A stretch of DNA of 20,205 bases from Limiplasma sp045540635 (GTDB lineage Bacteria; Bacillota; Clostridia; Christensenellales; Aristaeellaceae). The notes under the pieces were generated by a model. It worked only from the letters and a program-made list of their open reading frames with translations, searched no databases and was not told the origin of the DNA. Positions 1-8,009 of the stretch are shown piece after piece. The DNA lies in NCBI GenBank assembly GCA_045540635.1, contig JAZQHO010000131.1, positions 1 through 20,205 on the forward strand. Direction: 5' to 3'. How positions within the stretch are numbered: position 1 is the first letter of the stretch; every line of letters starts with the position of its first letter. The translations under genes and the position numbers were made by a program.

Positions 1-1581
1 AGCAGCGCCGCCGGCCTTGGTGAAGACCATATCGGCAGCAGGCACGACCAGATTGCCATCGTCGTCAATGTAGATCTCGTCGCCCATGACGTTGGCCTTG
101 CCATCCACGATGAACCACACGCCAGGCTCGGATTCGCCAAACATTTCCATGGCGCAGGTGCCGTCCTGGTTCAGGGTCAGGTTCATGGCCATGCCGCCCA
201 GGTCCATGGTCCAGGTGCCGAAGTAGGCTTCGCCCTCCGCGCCGATGGGCTGAGCAACGGGCATTTCATCGCCGCTGTCCTGGGTACCCTCGCGGTAGAG
301 GATCATCCAGCCGTCGCCGATGTTCAGGGTGTTTTCGTCTTCGATGACCATGGCGGTGTCAAACCAGTTGCCGCTGGTGAACATGGCGCCGTCTTCGGTG
401 GTTTTCCAGTTCATGTCATACACGCGGCCGTCGGTAAAATTCATCACGGCGGTGTAATCTTCATTGAAGGTCAGCACGCCGTAGTCATTTTCTTCTTCCC
501 AGTTGCCGATAAAGGGCGCAGCCTCATCACTGACACCGCTAAAGCCGCCGGGGCCCACATAGATGGAGGGTACTTCACCCACACGGGTCAGTTTCTGTTC
601 AACAGAATAATCGATGATCAGGTAGCCGTCCACAAACTGGATGGTGGAATCGGACCAGGTGCCCAAAGTGACGGTGGGCATGCCGTCCACGATTTCCCAC
701 TGCATATGGTTGGTGTAGCCGTCTTCCTTGTACACCAGCGTCAGTTTGCCGTCTTCGGTGATTTCCACCGTTCTGTCGCTGCTTTCCCAGGTACCCAGAA
801 TGGTGCCGGTTTCAGCAGCTTCGGCAGCAGCGGCGGCATTGGGGTCATATTCCGTGGGGGCCATGATGACGGTGGTTTCCGCATCCAGCTTCACAGAAAT
901 ATTTCCCTGACCGTCAAAGCTGATTTCGTACAGTTCCAGGGGATTTTCACCGATATAAGCCACGGCATAATCGGAATACCAGCGCAGTTCGTAGGGTTCT
1001 TCTTCGCCTTCAATGGACAGCGCGGTGCCGTCATCATTCAAAACGAACATCATTTCTCCCATTGCTTCAGCAGGATAGCTTTCGCCAGCCACCAGATATT
1101 CGGCAGCTTTCCAGGCGCCGATATAGTACTTGGCGTCTTCAGCGTCAAAGGCAGGCCAGGTCACATCCAGGTATTCTTCGCCTTCCTGCTCGCAGATGAC
1201 GGAACAGTCGCCCAGATTCACCACCAGACGGCCGGTTTCATTCTTATAGGCAAAGGCAAAGATCTGATCAGCCTGTGGAACGTTGTCCACAGTACGGGCG
1301 ACGAATACCATTTCATCCTCCGCATACCAGCCAACAATTTCCTTCTTGCCACCATCCAGATAGAGGTCGCCAAGACCGTTCAAATACAGGCAAAGCTTGA
1401 GTTCGGGATAATCGGCGGTCGGGTCGCCCATGACGTCCATACCGGATACACCAAACCAGTCGCCAATATAGTCCCAGGCAGCACTGCTGTCCAGTTCGGG
1501 GAATCCTTCTGCTGCTGCCACAGCGGGGAGACAGCTGAGCAGCATCATGGCTGCCAGCAGGAAACTCAGAAACTTCTTCAT
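1..1581 (-). CDS. Secreted repeat protein with lipocalin-like/beta-sandwich modules, partial (C-terminus outside window)
   Basis: Reading from the ATG at 1581 gives 527 residues without a stop down to base 1, so the gene runs off the left edge. Residues 1-24 look like a signal peptide: two lysines, a long hydrophobic core, then AVAAAEG. Five modules each begin with an aromatic/aliphatic-G-x-W motif: YIGDW near residue 39, YIGAW near 153, ILGTW near 261, FIGNW near 358 and YFGTW near 453. Each continues as alternating acidic beta strands with a 'DG' turn (NDDGT, TEDGK, NQDGT). This resembles lipocalin-like or META-type small beta-barrel repeats of gut Clostridia; the exact family is not identified. 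It is probably extracellular and strongly acidic. An AGGA ribosome site lies about 9 bases before the ATG. It follows the lipoprotein gene by 81 bases on the same strand, so the two may be co-transcribed. Function unknown. Confidence 0.8.
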   Translation of the reverse strand, partial: MKKFLSFLLAAMMLLSCLPAVAAAEGFPELDSSAAWDYIGDWFGVSGMDVMGDPTADYPELKLCLYLNGLGDLYLDGGKKEIVGWYAEDEMVFVARTVDNVPQADQIFAFAYKNETGRLVVNLGDCSVICEQEGEEYLDVTWPAFDAEDAKYYIGAWKAAEYLVAGESYPAEAMGEMMFVLNDDGTALSIEGEEEPYELRWYSDYAVAYIGENPLELYEISFDGQGNISVKLDAETTVIMAPTEYDPNAAAAAEAAETGTILGTWESSDRTVEITEDGKLTLVYKEDGYTNHMQWEIVDGMPTVTLGTWSDSTIQFVDGYLIIDYSVEQKLTRVGEVPSIYVGPGGFSGVSDEAAPFIGNWEEENDYGVLTFNEDYTAVMNFTDGRVYDMNWKTTEDGAMFTSGNWFDTAMVIEDENTLNIGDGWMILYREGTQDSGDEMPVAQPIGAEGEAYFGTWTMDLGGMAMNLTLNQDGTCAMEMFGESEPGVWFIVDGKANVMGDEIYIDDDGNLVVPAADMVFTKAGGAA

Positions 1582-1662
1582 TACGATCGATCCTTTCATG
1601 TTTTGATCTGTTTGGTTCTTATTCTGATGATGGTTTTGACCATCTTACGGTGCACAGGTGCA

Positions 1663-2166
1663 TTACCAGTCGCGCATGTCTTCCGGCAACAGCTGGATGA
1701 AATGTGCATCAATAGCGTTGGAGGCATCGCCATATCCACTGGGAAATTTGCCGTATCCGCTGGCGTGGACAGCAGTACCGTCCGCATAAGAGAAGCTTAC
1801 ATCGAAGTGGGTTCCGTCCAGCAATGTGGAATCGGATCCGCTGAAGCCGTCCCAAGCCAGCATACCGTATTGGAAGATGAAACCGTTCAGCGTATCCACC
1901 CATGCTTCATCCACCGGAATGGGGTAGGGTTCCTCTTCGTTGGCAAACCAGAAGTAGGCGGTATACTTACCGTCTTCAGCACGGAATTCGTAGCCCTGCA
2001 CCCGTTTGAAGTAAGAGTTGCTTTCCGAGAAAGAAAACTCCGTTAATGCGGCATCGGGAACGCCGTGTTCGGCAGGCTCCTTACCGTTGAGCACAGGTTT
2101 TTGGCATCCGCCCAGCAGGAATGCTGCCCCCAAAAGAAGACACAGCAGGATAACATGTCTGTTCAT
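1663..2166 (-). CDS. Small secreted lipoprotein of unknown function
   Basis: 167 residues. The N-terminus has a hydrophobic core ending in a clear lipobox, L18-G19-G20-C21, so the mature protein should be lipidated at C21 and anchored on the outer face of the membrane. The remaining 146 residues are acidic and rich in aromatic residues, with strand-like stretches (EFRAEDGKYTAYFWF, GTHFDVSFSYADGT) suggesting a compact beta domain. I do not recognise the family. The start is well supported by GAAAGGAGG ending 6 bases before the ATG at 2166. It lies upstream of the secreted repeat protein on the same strand and diverges from the sensor-kinase cassette across a 236-base gap with an inverted repeat, so it may be an output of that system (inference). 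Confidence 0.82.
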   Translation of the reverse strand: MNRHVILLCLLLGAAFLLGGCQKPVLNGKEPAEHGVPDAALTEFSFSESNSYFKRVQGYEFRAEDGKYTAYFWFANEEEPYPIPVDEAWVDTLNGFIFQYGMLAWDGFSGSDSTLLDGTHFDVSFSYADGTAVHASGYGKFPSGYGDASNAIDAHFIQLLPEDMRDW

Positions 2167-2235
2167 GGCTTCCTCCTTTCAACCATGCTATGGTCTTGTG
2201 TATTCATTTGGCTCCACAGATACCTTTTCAGCTTT

Positions 2236-2264
2236 ATTTTACCAATCGGGTCGCTTTTTCGGAA
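2236..2264 (-). promoter_or_regulatory. Candidate promoter for the lipoprotein/secreted protein genes
   Basis: On the minus strand, a -10-like TAAAAT (2236-2241) lies 17 bases from a weak -35-like TTCCGA (2259-2264). The -10 directly abuts one arm of the CCAATCGG/CCGATTGG inverted repeat. The -35 match is poor, as expected for an activator-dependent promoter, but this is only a candidate. Confidence 0.35.
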
Positions 2265-2292
2265 CTACACGAAAGTACTGTTTTCCGATTGG
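2242..2292. promoter_or_regulatory. Inverted repeat, candidate operator between divergent transcription units
   Basis: CCAATCGG at 2242-2249 is matched by its perfect reverse complement CCGATTGG at 2285-2292, with 35 bases between. A shorter nested pair, TCGGAA (2259-2264) and TTCCGA (2283-2288), lies inside or overlaps the second arm. The repeat sits between the divergent lipoprotein gene and the sensor cassette, a typical place for a response-regulator binding region. That the NarL-type regulator encoded at 5328 binds here is inference. Confidence 0.4.
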
Positions 2293-2318
2293 CGTGGAAA
2301 AAAGATACTTTTGTATAG

Positions 2319-2347
2319 TGGTCAAATATATGCGAAATTGCTATAAT
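2319..2347 (+). promoter_or_regulatory. Candidate sigma-A promoter of the sensor cassette
   Basis: A perfect -10 TATAAT (2342-2347) is preceded by TGGTCA (2319-2324, 4 of 6 matches to TTGACA) with a 17-base spacer. Start of transcription would fall near 2354, leaving a leader of about 50 bases before the ATG at 2403, which has an AAGGAAG ribosome site. Confidence 0.55.
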
Positions 2348-2402
2348 CAAAATGATAAGGAACATGGATAACTGCCGATATTGTATATAAGGAAGAAAAC
2401 CT

Positions 2403-4055
2403 ATGCCGCTGTCCAAAAAACGTTCTGTTACCTATTTGCTGTTGATCGCAGCCGCATTGCTGTTTGCTTATTCACTGCGGTCTGTGTTTCACCCCATGAC
2501 AGAAAACGCCCTTTCGGCCATCGCTATGATGACCCTGCGCTGGGCTATTCAGGTAACGCTGACGCTGCTCTGGTGTATATCCATCCGGCAGCGCATCCTG
2601 AACACCGCCATTCAGAAGATGCTGCTGAGCGTCGGCGGGCTGTTGCTTTTCTGGCAGGTCGCCCGCATTATCAAATATGACTATGTCATCGTCACCGGAC
2701 CAATTGGCCGCTATTGCTGGTACAGCTACTATATTCCCATGGTGCTGGTGCTGCTGATCGGCGTGTTTGTGGTAGATCATATCGGTAAGCCCGAGGGATA
2801 TCATTCGCCCCGGTGGATGAAGTATCTGTTCATTCCGGCGTTTTTCTTGATCGCAATGGTCATGACCAACGACCTGCATCAGCTCGTTTTTACCTTCCAT
2901 AATGGCTTCGAATTGTACAATAGTGATTATGGCTACGGTTTCATGTACATCTTTGAGATGGCATGGTTTGTGGTGCTGGCCATGCTCTTTGCGGTGATGC
3001 TGTTGTTCAAGAGCCGTGTACCGGGCAGCAAGAATTTTCAGCGGTTGCCGCTCTTTGTTACGATATTTGCCATTCTCTTCTGGGCTGGTTACAGCGCTAA
3101 GCTCTACGTGGGCGACCTGACAGCAGTGGACTGCATCTTCATCGTCCTGCTGCTGGAGGGAGCCATCCAGAGCGGTCTGATCTCCTCCAACATGAATTAC
3201 CGCGGGCTGTTTGAAAGATCCACCATTGCAGCCCGGATCGTGGACGGGCAGGGGCAGACCTACTACACCTCTGCCAACGCTGCACCATTGGAAAAAGCGG
3301 TGATGGAACAAGCGCAGCATGAAGCCGTCGATTTGGGCGATACCCTTTTGCACCATCAGGCCATCCACGGCGGCCATATCTACTGGCAGGACGATGTAAG
3401 GACCATCAACGATCTGGCAGAGCATCTGCGGGATGCCAACGATATGCTGGGTGAACGTTACGACCTGATGAAGGCCGAGGTGGAGCTCAGGGAACGCCGC
3501 CTCCAGACCGAAGAAAAGAGCCGCCTGTACGACCGGATCGCGCTTGAGATCGCACCACAGCTGAACAAGGCAGATGCACTTTTGCAGCAAAGCCGGGAGC
3601 ATCCGGAGGCGGCCAATGCGCTGCTGTCGCAGGTGTGCGTCATCAGCGCATACATCAAACGCCGTGCCAATCTGATCCTGCTGGGGGAAGAAAAGGCAAC
3701 GGTAGCTGCACGGGAACTGGAATCCTGCCTGCGGGAATCGTTGGATAACCTGCGCCTGTGCGGCGTGATCACCTATCTGGACTGCCATTGCGACGGGCAG
3801 GCTGCCGTTGAGCAGATCGTTGCCATGTACGATCTGTTTGAGAATGTGACGGAGACGCTGCAAAGCAAGCTGAGTGCCATGGTGGTTACGGCATCGTATA
3901 CCGATGGGGTTCTGCGTTTGCGCATTCAAGCGGGCTGCAAGGAAGCGGTCAACGAACCGCTGAACCTGACGCTGGAGGGCGGTACCGTCACCTGCGAGGT
4001 ACAGGATGAGGATTTGCTGATCGAAGCTGTGTTGCAGGGAGGTGCAAAGGCATGA
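2403..4055 (+). CDS. 7TM-type membrane sensor protein with degenerate histidine-kinase-like C-terminus
   Basis: 550 residues. About eight hydrophobic segments lie between residues 10 and 260 (near 10-28, 46-60, 73-90, 108-126, 140-156, 180-202, 215-231, 242-258), resembling the N-terminal 7TM region of Clostridia histidine kinases (HisKA_7TM type). A short PAS-like linker follows (about 270-330), then a charged helical, probably coiled-coil region (335-375). A DHp-like helix near 376-395 reads LYDRIALEIAPQL, with no histidine at the expected site. The tail (about 470-548) has an N-box-like LFENVTE (479-485) but no G1 or G2 glycine boxes, so it is probably a pseudokinase or sensor subunit. The stop overlaps the start of the next kinase gene by 4 bases (ATGA), implying coupled translation and a shared complex. 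Signal unknown. Confidence 0.8.
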   Translation: MPLSKKRSVTYLLLIAAALLFAYSLRSVFHPMTENALSAIAMMTLRWAIQVTLTLLWCISIRQRILNTAIQKMLLSVGGLLLFWQVARIIKYDYVIVTGPIGRYCWYSYYIPMVLVLLIGVFVVDHIGKPEGYHSPRWMKYLFIPAFFLIAMVMTNDLHQLVFTFHNGFELYNSDYGYGFMYIFEMAWFVVLAMLFAVMLLFKSRVPGSKNFQRLPLFVTIFAILFWAGYSAKLYVGDLTAVDCIFIVLLLEGAIQSGLISSNMNYRGLFERSTIAARIVDGQGQTYYTSANAAPLEKAVMEQAQHEAVDLGDTLLHHQAIHGGHIYWQDDVRTINDLAEHLRDANDMLGERYDLMKAEVELRERRLQTEEKSRLYDRIALEIAPQLNKADALLQQSREHPEAANALLSQVCVISAYIKRRANLILLGEEKATVAARELESCLRESLDNLRLCGVITYLDCHCDGQAAVEQIVAMYDLFENVTETLQSKLSAMVVTASYTDGVLRLRIQAGCKEAVNEPLNLTLEGGTVTCEVQDEDLLIEAVLQGGAKA

Positions 4056-5335
4056 TGACCTACGCATCGCTCCCCATGCACTTGAAAACCATCATTGCCA
4101 CGCTGCTGTTTTTGACGATGACGGCGGGTATCTGCACCTGTCTCCTGGTGGGCAAAAAGCAAGGAACGGTCAAGCTGATCGCTCTGCCGGTATGCACAGC
4201 GGTCGTTGCGGCCATGCTGCTTCTGTACGCCTCCGTTATCCGGGCAGAACGTGCACCGGCGTATATTCCGGCCATCTCCCTGTGGTTTGAGCAGCAGTCT
4301 GTGGTTTTTTCGCTTCTGGTATGGCTGGCCATCGCCGCATTCTTCGGTATGGTGATGATGGAGCAACGAAGCCGCCGCCAAAAAGCCATTACTCCTTCCT
4401 CCATCAAAGAAAGCCTTGACCAGCTGGAAACGGGTCTGTGCTTTTCCCAGCCCAACGGTCTGGTGCTGCTCACCAATCACCGCATGAATCAATTGAGCCA
4501 CGCCCTTTTCGGCAAGGCGTTGCAAAACGCAGAGCTGTTCTGGCAGGCGTTGGTCTGTCAGGAGCCGGTAGCGGGCGCGGTACGCATCACCGCCGGTGAA
4601 CGGCCCGAATTCCGCTTGCCGGATGATACCATCTGGACATTCCACCGGGATGAATTGGACGGCGTTATCCAGATCGCCGCCGCAGATACCACCCATCAGC
4701 ATCAGTTGGTGGATGAACTGCGCTTTAAACACAGCGAATTGGAAAAAATGAATGCCCGTATCCGTACCTACGGCGACAAGGTGGACGAGTACGTGATTGC
4801 CCGGGAGCGGCTGGAGACCCGCGTGAATCTGCACGGTTTCCTCGGTCAGGCTTTGCTGATGACACGCCATTATCTGCAATATGAGACCGGCGATGCAAAC
4901 AGAATCATCGATATCTGGCAGCGCAACATCGACGTGCTGCGGCTGGAAGCAGAACCTCAGCAGGATGCCGACTCCCTTGCAAGCCTTCGGAACGCTGCGA
5001 AAGCCATCGGCATGCAGGTGCATGTGAATGGGCAGCTGCCGGAAAGCCCTCAGCAGCGGAAGCTCATGGCCGCTGTCGGCGCGGAGACGCTGACCAATGC
5101 CGTACGCCATGCAGGGGCAAAACAGCTGTGGATCGATGTGGAGGATACAGAGAATGCCTATATCATCCGCTATACCAACGATGGTACAGAGCCGACTGCA
5201 ACCGTCACGGAGGGTGGCGGCCTGAGTACCGCCCGCAGGAAGATCGAAACCGCAGGCGGACAGATGAAGCTGGAAACGGAACCGCGCTTTACGCTGACCA
5301 TCATCTTTGAGAAAGGGGTGGGGATGGATGTATAA
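4052..5335 (+). CDS. Membrane sensor histidine kinase
   Basis: 427 residues. Three hydrophobic segments (about 12-33, 42-63, 84-103) anchor it; a PAS-like region (about 120-210, containing GLCFSQPNGLVLLTNHRMNQ) and a coiled coil (215-255) follow. The dimerisation/phosphoacceptor helix has H261 in LHGFLGQALL, like the HisKA_3 class but with H-G in place of H-D. The ATPase domain is recognisable: N-box ETLTNAVRHA (345-354, N349), G1 NDG (376-378) and G2 GGGLSTA (388-394). It should autophosphorylate H261 and pass phosphate to the NarL-type regulator encoded next. The start overlaps the stop of the preceding 7TM gene (ATGA), and the regulator's ATG at 5328 lies inside its last codons. It appears to be the only catalytically complete kinase of the pair. 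Confidence 0.85.
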   Translation: MMTYASLPMHLKTIIATLLFLTMTAGICTCLLVGKKQGTVKLIALPVCTAVVAAMLLLYASVIRAERAPAYIPAISLWFEQQSVVFSLLVWLAIAAFFGMVMMEQRSRRQKAITPSSIKESLDQLETGLCFSQPNGLVLLTNHRMNQLSHALFGKALQNAELFWQALVCQEPVAGAVRITAGERPEFRLPDDTIWTFHRDELDGVIQIAAADTTHQHQLVDELRFKHSELEKMNARIRTYGDKVDEYVIARERLETRVNLHGFLGQALLMTRHYLQYETGDANRIIDIWQRNIDVLRLEAEPQQDADSLASLRNAAKAIGMQVHVNGQLPESPQQRKLMAAVGAETLTNAVRHAGAKQLWIDVEDTENAYIIRYTNDGTEPTATVTEGGGLSTARRKIETAGGQMKLETEPRFTLTIIFEKGVGMDV

Positions 5336-5960
5336 CGTTTTGATCGTGGAAGATGGCCCTATGGCAAGAAAACTGCTGGAGATCTTTATCAGCACCAGCC
5401 AAAGCTACCACCTGCTGCCCTCGCTGGACAGTGCAGCCATGGCAGAGCTTTACTGCATGACCAATCGGGTGGATCTGATCCTGATGGATGTATGCACCGC
5501 CATGGATGCCAACGGCATCGAGGTGGCGGAAAAACTGAAACAGCTCTACCCGCAAACCAAGATCATCATCATCACCAGCCAGCCGGAGTACAGCTACATC
5601 GCCCATGCCCGCAAGATCGGGGTGGACAGCTTCTGGTACAAGGAGCCTACCGCCGAGGCGTTGCTCAAGATCATGGATCGTACCATGGCAGGAGAATCCA
5701 TCTACCCGGATTCCGCACCCATCACCCGTCTTGGTGCGGCACTCAGCAACGATTTTACCGAGCGGGAACTGGAGGTGCTCAGGGAGTTGGTAAGCGGCAA
5801 AACCGACGCAGCCATCGCCGAGACCCTTTGCCTTTCCGTTACCCGGGTCAAGCAGCACATTCTCCGAATCCGGGAGAAAACGCAGTTTGCCAACCGTACA
5901 GAACTGGCAGTCCGCGCCAGGGAGAGTGGGCTGGTGATCGGGGAGTACCGGGGAGAATGA
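5328..5960 (+). CDS. LuxR/NarL-family response regulator
   Basis: 210 residues from ATG 5328 (MYNVLIVED). I chose this start over an upstream in-frame TTG at 5307 because it opens with the canonical receiver strand and has a GGGG-rich ribosome site shortly upstream. The receiver domain (1-120) keeps the acidic pair E8-D9, phosphoacceptor D54 (LILMDV), T83 (IIIITS) and K105 (WYKEP). The LuxR-type helix-turn-helix (about 141-200) reads TERELEVLRELVSGKTDAAIAETL in outline, then SVTRVKQHILRIREK. It overlaps the kinase gene by 8 bases, so the three genes form one operon. Likely function: phosphorylation-dependent transcription factor, plausibly acting at the divergent promoter region upstream of the cassette (inference). 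Confidence 0.93.
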   Translation: MYNVLIVEDGPMARKLLEIFISTSQSYHLLPSLDSAAMAELYCMTNRVDLILMDVCTAMDANGIEVAEKLKQLYPQTKIIIITSQPEYSYIAHARKIGVDSFWYKEPTAEALLKIMDRTMAGESIYPDSAPITRLGAALSNDFTERELEVLRELVSGKTDAAIAETLCLSVTRVKQHILRIREKTQFANRTELAVRARESGLVIGEYRGE

Positions 5961-6001
5961 AATAAAGAAAGCTGTGCTATGAAGTATTTTTCAACAGTCT
6001 G

Positions 6002-6030
6002 AGGGCATCGTACCATGCGGACGATGCCCT
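6002..6030 (+). terminator. Rho-independent terminator after the sensor cassette
   Basis: A perfect 10-bp stem, AGGGCATCGT (6002-6011) with ACGATGCCCT (6021-6030), and a 9-base loop are followed by GCGCTTTTATTGCTTTG. It lies 41 bases past the response-regulator stop. Confidence 0.8.
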
Positions 6031-6096
6031 GCGCTTTTATTGCTTTGTTTTTCATAGTAGTTACTGAGTCTTGCCATATCTCCATTACTGAAACAA

Positions 6097-6146
6097 AAAA
6101 TAATCCGAACCTATTTTCTGTCAGAAAAAACGGTTCGGATTATTTT
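6097..6146 (-). terminator. Terminator of the first tRNA-Lys gene
   Basis: AAAATAATCCGAACC (6097-6111) pairs perfectly with GGTTCGGATTATTTT (6132-6146), a 15-bp stem with a 20-base loop. On the minus strand the stem ends in a T-run, just 4 bases past the encoded CCA end of the tRNA. The A/T-flanked stem could work in both directions. The core GGTTCGGAT recurs in the terminator of the second tRNA-Lys gene. Confidence 0.8.
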
Positions 6147-6150
6147 CGTT

Positions 6151-6226
6151 TGGTACACCATCAGGGACTCGAACCCTGGACACCCTGATTAAGAGTCAGG
6201 TGCTCTACCAACTGAGCTAATGGTGC
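6151..6226 (-). tRNA. tRNA-Lys (anticodon CUU)
   Basis: A 76-base cloverleaf including an encoded CCA. The acceptor stem pairs GCACCAT with ATGGTGT (one G-U at the first pair). The D arm contains GCTCAGTTGGTAGAGC. The anticodon stem is CCTGA/TCAGG with loop CTCTTAA, giving CTT at positions 34-36, which reads AAG lysine codons. The T arm is CAGGGTTCGAGTCCCTG. A second identical copy lies at 8010-8085. Confidence 0.97.
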
Positions 6227-6254
6227 ATGCGGCGTGTTTCAACCAGCGAAAATC

Positions 6255-6282
6255 ATTATACTACTTTTGAAATGAATGTCAA
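6255..6282 (-). promoter_or_regulatory. Promoter of the first tRNA-Lys gene
   Basis: On the minus strand, a perfect TTGACA (6277-6282) and perfect TATAAT (6255-6260) are separated by 16 bases. Transcription should start about 20 bases before the tRNA 5' end. Confidence 0.85.
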
Positions 6283-6382
6283 GCGTTTTTTGAAAATTTC
6301 TGTCGGAAAATTCGAAATGCATGCGGGCTTTGTTTTGGCGTGGCAGGGAGCCGGAATCGGCTGGATGTGCTGCTGCAAAAAC

Positions 6383-6408
6383 GCAACGCCCGCGCAGGCG
6401 GGCGTTGC
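6383..6408 (-). terminator. Terminator of the zinc-ribbon protein gene
   Basis: GCAACGCCCGC (6383-6393) and GCGGGCGTTGC (6398-6408) form a perfect 11-bp GC-rich stem with a 4-base loop. On the minus strand it is followed by GTTTTTGC. It begins 22 bases past the stop of the zinc-ribbon gene. Confidence 0.85.
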
Positions 6409-6429
6409 TGTGCTGGTTGCGGAGCCGCT

Positions 6430-7713
6430 TTATTGTGCTTGCTCCTGCTTTTCGATCTTTTTGCGGTTGGTCTTGGTGTAAAGGTACAGATCCTGCTCCA
6501 TGCTCAGCTGCAAACCGCCCTCGCGGGAATAGCCGGATGCGCTGGTCTGGCTGGAGGCTTGCTTCAGCTGCCCGATGAGACCGGCGATCACGCCAAAGGT
6601 AACGATCAGGGCAAGGAGGCCCACCAGCAGCATGGTGCCGCTGCCCATCTTCTTGATCAGGTGCAGGATCAGCGCACCAATGCCCATCACGCCCGCGAAA
6701 GCGCCGGCGCCCCACAGGAATGCCTTGCCCTTGTCGGTGGGCACGTCACAGGTCAGCTTGCCGGTCTGGCCGTTGATGGCGAAGGTGTAGGTCTTGCCAT
6801 CCTTCACGGTGGTAATAAGCCATACGGGCATCAGTACGGGAGTCACCTTGCCGCCTTTGGAGGAGAACCCCTTACTGCGCTCGGTTACGCTGGTGTAGCC
6901 GGTAACGGTGCTCCTGATGGCATTGGTGATGCTCTTTTCCACGCGCTCCACTGCGCGCTTTTCGCAGTCTGCCGCATCCACGTCCGCATGGTCGGCCAGC
7001 GAGCCGGAGAGCACGGAGGGGGAGAAGGGCACGGCCTTGGTAAGATCGTAGGGCTCCAGCGATTCGCTGATCTTGTTATCCAGCTTTACGCTGCCGTCCA
7101 CGGGAATGTTCTCAAAGCTCATGGTGCCGCTGCGGTTGACAATATAGTGCTCGATGGTCTCGATCTCCCAATCGTCGGTGCGTTCGGTGCGGCGCTTTTC
7201 TGCACTGTAGATGATGGTGGCATCCGCATCGCAGTCAAAAAGCCAGTAGGGCACATACAGCTTGCGGATCTCTGCGATCTGGTTATCCTTTTTGAAGATG
7301 TTGGGCAGCAGCTTTTTGCCCTCAAAGTAGTCCTCGAACATCTTCTGGGCTTCTTCTTTGGTGATGGTGAAGGGAACCACCAGCTCGGGACGGATGCCGC
7401 CTTCGATGCGGTCGGGCAGGATGGTGGGGCTGCCGCAATAGGGGCACTCGGTGGCGGTTGTGGTGCCCTCGGTGATCAGCTCAGCACCGCAGTTCTTGCA
7501 TTGGTAGGCCTTCATCTGTGCTACATCAGAGGCTGCATACCCCTCATCGGGGGTGTCGAAGTCGATGCCGGTACCGGTCTGGGCAGCGTACATGGCTTCC
7601 ACAGCAGCCAACTCAAACTGGCTGTCGCAGGCATGGCAGATCATCTTACCGCTGACACCGTCAAAGGTGAGGGGTGAGGCGCAATTGGGGCACTTGTAGG
7701 CTACAGTACTCAT
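6430..7713 (-). CDS. TFIIB-type zinc-ribbon membrane protein
   Basis: 427 residues. Two N-terminal zinc ribbons: C8-x2-C11 with C26-x2-C29, and a second pair CKNC near residue 72 with CPYC near 89. A long mixed alpha/beta region follows (about 105-320), then two hydrophobic helices (about 332-350 and 358-380) and a charged tail. The order matches 'TFIIB-type zinc ribbon-containing proteins' of Firmicutes, similar in design to Bacillus YdjG, which is linked to membrane-stress/SPFH genes; the function is not established. It is probably membrane-anchored with cytoplasmic zinc fingers. AAGGAG precedes the ATG by about 10 bases. It is monocistronic, with its own terminator, and lies between two identical tRNA-Lys genes in the same orientation. 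Confidence 0.85.
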   Translation of the reverse strand: MSTVAYKCPNCASPLTFDGVSGKMICHACDSQFELAAVEAMYAAQTGTGIDFDTPDEGYAASDVAQMKAYQCKNCGAELITEGTTTATECPYCGSPTILPDRIEGGIRPELVVPFTITKEEAQKMFEDYFEGKKLLPNIFKKDNQIAEIRKLYVPYWLFDCDADATIIYSAEKRRTERTDDWEIETIEHYIVNRSGTMSFENIPVDGSVKLDNKISESLEPYDLTKAVPFSPSVLSGSLADHADVDAADCEKRAVERVEKSITNAIRSTVTGYTSVTERSKGFSSKGGKVTPVLMPVWLITTVKDGKTYTFAINGQTGKLTCDVPTDKGKAFLWGAGAFAGVMGIGALILHLIKKMGSGTMLLVGLLALIVTFGVIAGLIGQLKQASSQTSASGYSREGGLQLSMEQDLYLYTKTNRKKIEKQEQAQ

Positions 7714-7956
7714 TTTTCGCTCGCTCCTTATTGCTATAAGTATGGGTTTTGTTTTGGTATTGCATAACCGTCAGTTTCAGTATACACCTATATGTGCTGG
7801 GAATACAATACCATCAATTGGATATGATTGGTTATTGATAAAATGATCAAAAAATTTGCAAGAGTAACGGGTATATGGTCACAAGCGCATACAGAATATG
7901 CCCGAGCCTTTGTTTTGCACCGGCAGAAGCCCGCAGGAGCATCATTGCAGATAAAA

Positions 7957-8005
7957 CAAAAGATCCGAACCTGTTTCCGTTATGGAAGGCGGTTCGGATC
8001 TTTTG
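7957..8005 (-). terminator. Terminator of the second tRNA-Lys gene
   Basis: CAAAAGATCCGAACC (7957-7971) pairs with GGTTCGGATCTTTTG (7991-8005), a perfect 15-bp stem with a 19-base loop. On the minus strand the 3' side reads CTTTTGTTTTATC. It shares the GGTTCGGAT core with the terminator at 6097-6146. Confidence 0.8.
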
Positions 8006-8009
8006 CTGT

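Noticed and set aside
706..2046. Plus-strand open frame of 446 codons opposite the secreted proteins
   Set aside because: The minus strand encodes a signal peptide and a lipobox, each with a ribosome site; the plus frame has no signature.
2472..5395. Two long minus-strand open frames (531 and 489 codons) opposite the sensor cassette
   Set aside because: They are antisense to recognisable kinase and receiver domains, are rich in His and Gln, and have no domain signature.
6340..7677. Plus-strand open frame of 445 codons opposite the zinc-ribbon gene
   Set aside because: The minus strand has the CxxC pairs, a ribosome site and a terminator; this frame has none.
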